Origin: Desulfotomaculum nigrificans DSM 574
Lineage (GTDB): Bacteria > Bacillota > Desulfotomaculia > Desulfotomaculales > Desulfotomaculaceae
DNA: 64,000 bases
Assembly (NCBI RefSeq): GCF_000189755.2
Contig: NZ_KI912183.1
Coordinates: 1,490,257-1,554,256 of the forward strand
Direction of reading: 5' to 3'
Shown here: one piece after another, positions 60,241 to 64,000 of the stretch
Layout of the letters: each line of letters begins with the position of its first letter
Position numbering within the stretch: the first letter of the stretch is position 1
Translations under genes and position numbers: made by a program
The notes under the pieces: generated by a model
The model's input: only the letters and a program-made list of their open reading frames with translations
What the model was told of the DNA's origin: nothing
Database searches by the model: none

Positions 60241-60783
60241 CTACCAAAAATATTTAACCATGAAACCATCACTTATTTTTTTATATCCAAGTTTTTGGTA
60301 GTGTTTCACCATTTTTTTCTGCATTTTTTTAAATTCCTCTGAATCATGATCTATTCCTAAAGGCCAAGGTTTTACAATTGCAATCTTGGCTTTATTTTTA
60401 AAATAATGTTCAATTCTTTCGGTAACTGCCGATGCTATTCCATTAGAGCGATATTGTTCTTTAACCGTTATTCGGTGCAAATAAAGGAAATTCGGAATAT
60501 TATTTTTTCCAAAGTACACACTTAGAGCCTTATAAAGGTCATAATATTCCTGGTCAATATCATCTAAAATAGGAAATATATCTTCTCCGTTTTTAATTGC
60601 ACTGTCATTATCAAAATAATCAAACTCAACTTCCCCAACTTCTACTAATTCTGGACTTTCTTCGGCGTCGGTTTCCCAATCGCTAAAAATAATTTTCCCG
60701 TAAAAAGATTGAAGATAATACGCTGGGAAGTCATTATTTAGTTCCATCTCGTGCGAAATTCGAACATTAATATCCTCTATCAT
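60241..60783 (-). CDS. GNAT-like acetyltransferase
   Basis: A 180-aa protein. LYLHRITVKEQYRSNGIASA followed by VTERIEHYF (~104-132) matches the acetyl-CoA-binding motif A (R/Q-x-x-G-x-A) of GNAT enzymes, and HYQKLGYKKISDGFMVKYFW ends like the last GNAT strand. The first 90 residues form an acidic insert. AT-rich, no partner genes; substrate unknown. AAAGGTG precedes the ATG. Confidence 0.6.
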   Translation of the reverse strand: MIEDINVRISHEMELNNDFPAYYLQSFYGKIIFSDWETDAEESPELVEVGEVEFDYFDNDSAIKNGEDIFPILDDIDQEYYDLYKALSVYFGKNNIPNFLYLHRITVKEQYRSNGIASAVTERIEHYFKNKAKIAIVKPWPLGIDHDSEEFKKMQKKMVKHYQKLGYKKISDGFMVKYFW

Positions 60784-60825
60784 TTTTAATCACCTTTCGT
60801 CAAAACTTTTAGAACTATTTCATGG

Positions 60826-61884
60826 TTATTTCTTTTTCTCCTTCCTCGGAACATACCGATAAGTAACCTCCACCCTGTTATGCCCAAGGTCCCGGGTTAA
60901 CCTTAGCCTGGCCACAACATCAACCACCTTATTTAGAGGGTCTTTGCATATACGTCTGGCCTTTTGCTCTGATATTGAAAATTCCTCAGCCAGTCTCTGC
61001 CAATCCTTGGCTTTGACCAGTTCATTTATTCTGCTTATATATTCCTTGTGCCGTTGCACGGCAAAGGTCTTCCGCATGCCGTGCAATCCACGACCACTAA
61101 AGCTACTTTTTTCTGCAATCATCTTAATCTGTGAATAAATGGTTTGTTGATTTACGCCGACAAAAATACCTCCATAGGAAGCTTCTTGAACTAATCTTTG
61201 CATAAGATTATGAAATTGTCCATCATATCTTACTTCCCTTACCTTCCCTCCCTTCTCAATTAGTGTCACCGTCCTTTTTTGAAGATTAATACGCTCTGCG
61301 GTAATAGCCTTGCTAAAATCCCTATAGGTTTTATTCCCTTTTTTCAAAGCGGTGCCAAAAATTGATTCGGCCCGGCAGCCGGTAGCCCGAATAAATTCTA
61401 AGGCATCCCCTGCTCTTGGGTTTATTTTCCTCAACTCCTGAATGAGCCGATCTGCTTCTTCCGGTGTATAGGCCGGCCCGCGCTGAACCGTAACATCCTC
61501 CCTACTTCGGCGGGGTCGTTCAAACTCGTCAATTTTCCAGGACACCCTGCCAAACCATTTATTTGTCATTTTCTCCAATTTTTCAAGGGCTGAAGAATAT
61601 TGATGTACCGTTTCTGGTCTTCGGATCTGCTTTATCCTTTCAAGAAAATTTCGCACTTCTTTAGAAGTTATGGAACATATTTGAAATTTTGTTGTCCCCC
61701 TTCTCTCCGCAAGGTCTTTGGCAAACCGCATACAAGCCGCCCGGTAGAGGTCGTATGTTGCAGCCCCAGTTATAGCTGCGTCCAGCTGACCGGCTTTTTT
61801 TAATTCCTTTTTCTTTTGCCCAAAACTTCTCGACATACTAAATAACTGGTCAATCTGCCGATATATAGTTTTAACCTTTGCCAT
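60826..61884 (-). CDS. Tyrosine recombinase (phage-integrase family)
   Basis: A 352-aa recombinase from the ATG after GGGATGGTGG; the longer frame starts inside the operator boxes. A core-binding SAM-like domain (~60-130) precedes the catalytic domain with FIRATGCRAES (Arg, ~180), GLHGMRKTFA (His-x-x-Arg, ~282) and LGHNRVEVTYRYV (His and nucleophile Tyr, ~343). A basic insert between ~300 and 330 separates the last two boxes. Directly upstream lie five paired TGTCCGGACA boxes, so expression or recombination is probably controlled there. Confidence 0.85.
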   Translation of the reverse strand: MAKVKTIYRQIDQLFSMSRSFGQKKKELKKAGQLDAAITGAATYDLYRAACMRFAKDLAERRGTTKFQICSITSKEVRNFLERIKQIRRPETVHQYSSALEKLEKMTNKWFGRVSWKIDEFERPRRSREDVTVQRGPAYTPEEADRLIQELRKINPRAGDALEFIRATGCRAESIFGTALKKGNKTYRDFSKAITAERINLQKRTVTLIEKGGKVREVRYDGQFHNLMQRLVQEASYGGIFVGVNQQTIYSQIKMIAEKSSFSGRGLHGMRKTFAVQRHKEYISRINELVKAKDWQRLAEEFSISEQKARRICKDPLNKVVDVVARLRLTRDLGHNRVEVTYRYVPRKEKKK

Positions 61885-61905
61885 GTTCCACCATCCCTTT
61901 TGTTC

Positions 61906-62160
61906 TGTCCGGACAGTGTCCGGATAAAACATTTAAAAATACCTTATGCCCGGACAATGCCCGAACAATTTTTATCCTGTTTTAGTTTTGTTTTTCAGAT
62001 TTGTCCGGAATGTGTCCGGACAAATTATTCTCCACGGTGTATTTCATTTCCAATTTTTTTTAAAAATACTATATCGTGTATTTTAAAATGGCTTATGTCC
62101 GGACATTTTCCGGATATTCATTACATGTTTCAGGTTTTATGTCCGGACAATATCCGGACA
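61906..62160. repeat. Five paired TGTCCGGACA-type boxes, 11 bp within each pair
   Basis: Pairs start at 61906/61917, 61947/61958, 62002/62013, 62096/62107 and 62140/62151; every pair has exactly 11-bp centre spacing, one helical turn. At least one box in most pairs is the perfect palindrome TGTCCGGACA; the partner varies at one to three bases. The fixed phasing points to a dimeric protein binding cooperatively on one DNA face. Confidence 0.85.
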
Positions 62161-62164
62161 TAAA

Positions 62165-62903
62165 TTAATTTTTTCGTATAGCTGCCGCAGGATAAAGTTA
62201 CCCCTGCCGGGGTTTTGACTGCCCTTACCAGGGCAGAAATCATTTCACTTCCTGATCATTTTTTTACCGGCCACTTACATTGCTGCCGCAATGCAAGCAG
62301 CACCTACCGGTGCTGTGGCACCCTGGGCTCCCGCCCAGGTGCTTAGCTTTGCTATTGCCTTGACACTACCGTTATCAAGGCAATAGCAAAGCTAAGGTTT
62401 GACGCCCCCTGCCAGGGTCGTTTATTTATACCTACCGGTCTAAATAAACGACCCTACGGGTCTTGGACGCAAACCTTCCTACCGGAAGCTTTGCAATATT
62501 CATCCGCCATTGGCCTGTTCCCATCAGCCCAACGGCTATGTATTTCTTACAGGTCTTTATTCGACCCATGCGACTCCCGTCGCTCTCGACCGGGTCCCTA
62601 AGCCGCCCTACCGGTCCGTCTCACCTACCGGTCATCGACGTTTAGACTCCATACATAGGAACGATCCCTATGATGGAAAATACTCATTTGGGAAAAATGA
62701 GCTGAGACAAGTGATTTAAGGCAGTTACCACTGCCGCAGGTTCTACCGAACTTATTTCCAATCAACCTGGTTTCCACCAGGTGAAATATAATCACATGTG
62801 CTGTAACCCCAGCACTTGGGACAAAATTGTTGCAAAGCTATTCCCCCGTCAGGGGATGGCCTGGCTTGCACCAGGCCAGAACAATTAACGTCACTATTTT
62901 GAC
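62165..62903. repeat. Non-coding array of hairpins with TACC/TGCC loops
   Basis: 739 bp with no credible gene. TACC or TGCC loops cap arms ACCCC/GGGGT (62200-62213), CTGCCCT/AGGGCAG (62219-62236), CATTGC/GCAATG (62278-62293), CAGCACC/GGTGCTG (62298-62315), CTTCC/GGAAG (62475-62488), GGCAGT/ACTGCC (62720-62735) and GTTC/GAAC (62740-62751). Two giants have perfect 22-bp (62342-62396) and 15-bp (62414-62455) stems, again topped by short TACC hairpins. Related loops: TTCC at 62765-62782. Confidence 0.75.
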
Positions 62904-63281
62904 TTAGATTCTTTCTACAATCAGTGCTTTTTTGCCGAACTTCCTCACATCAGCCTTAGCAATTTCCACTAAAGTATTTAAAAACTGATGGTTACGAAGG
63001 AGTTTATTAACACCTTCTTTTTGAAATATTTTTATCAACTGTTTTATCCGGTGTTTTGTCCACCTGTTCTCAAGAACTCGGCGGGCTTTCAGCATTTTTT
63101 CCATCTTTTCTGCAGAGATGCCGGCTTCACACCAGTAGCACAAATAGTCAGGGCCGCCGGGGAATCCTATATATGTCCCGTGCTCGCAGTGAGTAAGGCA
63201 GTAATCACATTCCTCGCTACCACCGTTGATGGAAGGGTAAAAAGGGTTACCACAGGTTTTGCAGATCTTTTCAACTAACAT
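62904..63281 (-). CDS. Zinc-ribbon hypothetical protein
   Basis: A 125-aa protein with KICKTCGNPFYP (~6-17), EECDYCLTHCEHG (~24-36) and LCYWCEAG (~47-54), enough cysteines for two zinc sites, then a basic helical half (ENRWTKHRIKQLIKIFQKEG). GGGAGGG before the ATG; 15 nt after the DUF6573 gene. Nucleic-acid binding is likely; no family recognised. Confidence 0.6.
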   Translation of the reverse strand: MLVEKICKTCGNPFYPSINGGSEECDYCLTHCEHGTYIGFPGGPDYLCYWCEAGISAEKMEKMLKARRVLENRWTKHRIKQLIKIFQKEGVNKLLRNHQFLNTLVEIAKADVRKFGKKALIVERI

Positions 63282-63296
63282 TTAAAAACCCTCCCT

Positions 63297-63683
63297 TTAA
63301 TCTTCATCCGGCAGCATGATGGTGACAACGGGCTCTCCCCTGTCACCCGGGTGGCACAGTGCTTTGAGCTTCACTGTTTCTCGGTGATTATCCCTTACCG
63401 CTTCAACACTAAACATGATCTGTGATTGTGCCCTGCTTCGTCTGGCGGCTAAGTAACACATCCAGAGGACATCCCAAAGCCGGCCGGTCTCTGATTGACC
63501 TTGGGTACGATCTGCTTCATCCGGAGTAATTAGTTCCGTCCACACAGCCTGGGTAACAGCTACAGGATATCTAAATCCTACTTCCATGGCAGTTTGAGAA
63601 ACATCAATTAACACACCGTCTTCAATAGCCTGTTGTCTGGTATAAGTGTAAATTACTTCCCCAAAATCTAATAAACTTTCCAT
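63297..63683 (-). CDS. DUF6573-family protein
   Basis: A 128-aa protein: VIYTYTRQQAIEDGVLIDVS, then GFRYPVAVTQAVW, the DUF6573 signature found on plasmids, phages and integrative elements; function unknown. The ATG lies unusually far from its AAAGGAGGGAGG site because a perfect 9-bp hairpin sits between them. Likely co-transcribed with the zinc-ribbon gene. Confidence 0.8.
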   Translation of the reverse strand: MESLLDFGEVIYTYTRQQAIEDGVLIDVSQTAMEVGFRYPVAVTQAVWTELITPDEADRTQGQSETGRLWDVLWMCYLAARRSRAQSQIMFSVEAVRDNHRETVKLKALCHPGDRGEPVVTIMLPDED

Positions 63684-63689
63684 GTTCTT

Positions 63690-63725
63690 GATACCGGCTG
63701 CCGCCGGTATCCTCCCTCCTTTCGG
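63690..63725 (-). promoter_or_regulatory. Ribosome site of the DUF6573 gene with an interposed hairpin
   Basis: GATACCGGC (63690-63698) and GCCGGTATC (63703-63711) around TGCC on the plus strand lie between the Shine-Dalgarno sequence (minus AAAGGAGGGAGG) and the ATG. If folded, the effective spacer is about 6 nt; if unfolded it is nearly 30 nt and initiation should be poor. Confidence 0.7.
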
Positions 63726-63768
63726 ATTGAATTTACCGGCCTGCAGCCTGGTATTTTCTTGCTACGCT

Positions 63769-63900
63769 ATGCTTGATTATCACCACAAAAAATGTATAAT
63801 TTAATCAAGCATACTCCTCTGTGAAGGAGGAGGCGTGTGGTTTTTTAATCGTGAACCTTTATTTATCTACGTTAGGTTTTAAACCTAACGCTTTTTCTTT
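63769..63900 (+). ncRNA. Compact ~100-nt transcription unit (promoter, operator, mini-ORF, terminator)
   Basis: TTGATT (63773-63778) and TATAAT (63795-63800), 16 bp apart, lie inside a perfect inverted repeat ATGCTTGATTA/TAATCAAGCAT (63769-63779, 63802-63812). GGAGGAGG follows, then a GTG-started 15-codon frame (63835-63882) ending inside the hairpin CGTTAGGTTT/AACCTAACG with CTTTTTCTTT after it. Could be a leader peptide or regulatory RNA. Confidence 0.5.
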
Positions 63901-63995
63901 CTCTTGCGGCTGACGCCAGCATGTTTAAGTTCAACCAGTTTCGTCAGCAGTGTAATGGCTGCTGACAGAACCTGGAGCAACTCAGTTATCGGCAT
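63885..63995 (-). CDS. Small basic hypothetical protein at the window edge
   Basis: 36 codons from an ATG at 63995 (possibly longer beyond the window) to TAG: MPITELLQVLSAAITLLTKL then VELKHAGVSRKRKKKR. One amphipathic or membrane helix and a very basic tail. Its 3' end is antisense to the terminator of the mini transcription unit. Start and ribosome site are at the edge, so support is modest. Confidence 0.4.
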   Translation of the reverse strand: MPITELLQVLSAAITLLTKLVELKHAGVSRKRKKKR

Positions 63996-64000
63996 GAGCG

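Noticed and set aside
61906-62160. Regularly spaced repeats that could be taken for a CRISPR array.
   Set aside because: Units are 10-bp palindromes in 11-bp pairs with unequal gaps and no 28-37-bp repeats or cas genes.
1-64000. tRNA and rRNA genes.
   Set aside because: No T-loop/anticodon architecture or rRNA-like stretch was recognised while reading both strands; serine integration at sigK needs no tRNA site. A tRNAscan run would settle this.

Overview
The window reads as chromosome of a spore-forming, low-to-mid GC Firmicute of the Desulfotomaculum/Peptococcaceae type. Support: Gram-positive ribosome sites with frequent GTG and TTG starts, sporulation genes (sigK, a YabG-like domain, an SscA/YjcZ-type peptide, TldD), type IV pili of the clostridial kind, and a CIRCE/HrcA heat-shock operator. 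This assignment is inference from gene content; no 16S or other marker is present.

Left part (0-38 kb), mostly core genome. 0-5.5 kb: a MarR/MFS efflux pair, an HD-GYP protein, a RarD-like permease, a decayed DUF3298 fragment and a membrane-anchored agmatine-deiminase-family enzyme. 5.6-8.3 kb: an IS607-type transposon (serine TnpA plus an unusual TnpB). 8.3-16.7 kb: a minus-strand mannose operon (GH130, sugar nucleotidyltransferase, GT4, glycosidase-like protein, phosphomannomutase, ribosomal L25/Ctc, ManA) starting at a sigma-A promoter overlaid by CIRCE, with an attenuator-like RNA switch between L25 and manA. 16.7-21.6 kb: a Y-family polymerase with LexA-like boxes and a coupled cysteine protein, Hsp20, DUF3189, a YabG-like domain and TldD. 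21.7-33.4 kb: a complete type IV pilus operon (pilB-pilT-pilC-pilA-pilD, four minor pilins, pilM-pilN-pilO), preceded by aroE-aroC-aroK-aroB and a YqeG phosphatase.

The most interesting region starts at 37.85 kb. sigK, the late mother-cell sigma factor, is broken after the codons for ENE. A large serine recombinase of the SpoIVCA type sits just inside, facing the break. At 52.715 kb the reading resumes exactly (EILMHLR...VSLYDPIG), with the same 5-bp GAAAT at both junctions, defining a 14,520-bp skin element. Unlike the phage-like Bacillus skin, its cargo looks like an integrative mobilisable plasmid: a VirD4/TraG-type coupling ATPase, two Replic_Relax-like proteins, a replication-initiator-like HTH protein, an RHH/coiled-coil protein with iterated operators, iteron-rich non-coding DNA, a HEPN/MNT pair, and three Sec-signal proteins. 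The resumed sigK reading then stops after about 33 matching codons and becomes unrelated sequence, so region 4 of the sigma factor is missing. Either a second element has split sigK again, with the rest beyond the window, or the gene is dead.

Right part (52.8-64 kb), accessory. A LAGLIDADG endonuclease, a 37-aa sporulation peptide, a frameshifted membrane protein, a DUF6431/DDE/AAA three-gene transposon, an IS200/IS605 element, a GNAT-like protein, and a tyrosine recombinase downstream of five paired TGTCCGGACA-type boxes. Then comes a 740-bp non-coding array of hairpins that nearly all share a TACC or TGCC loop; one copy lies between the Shine-Dalgarno sequence and the start codon of a DUF6573 gene.
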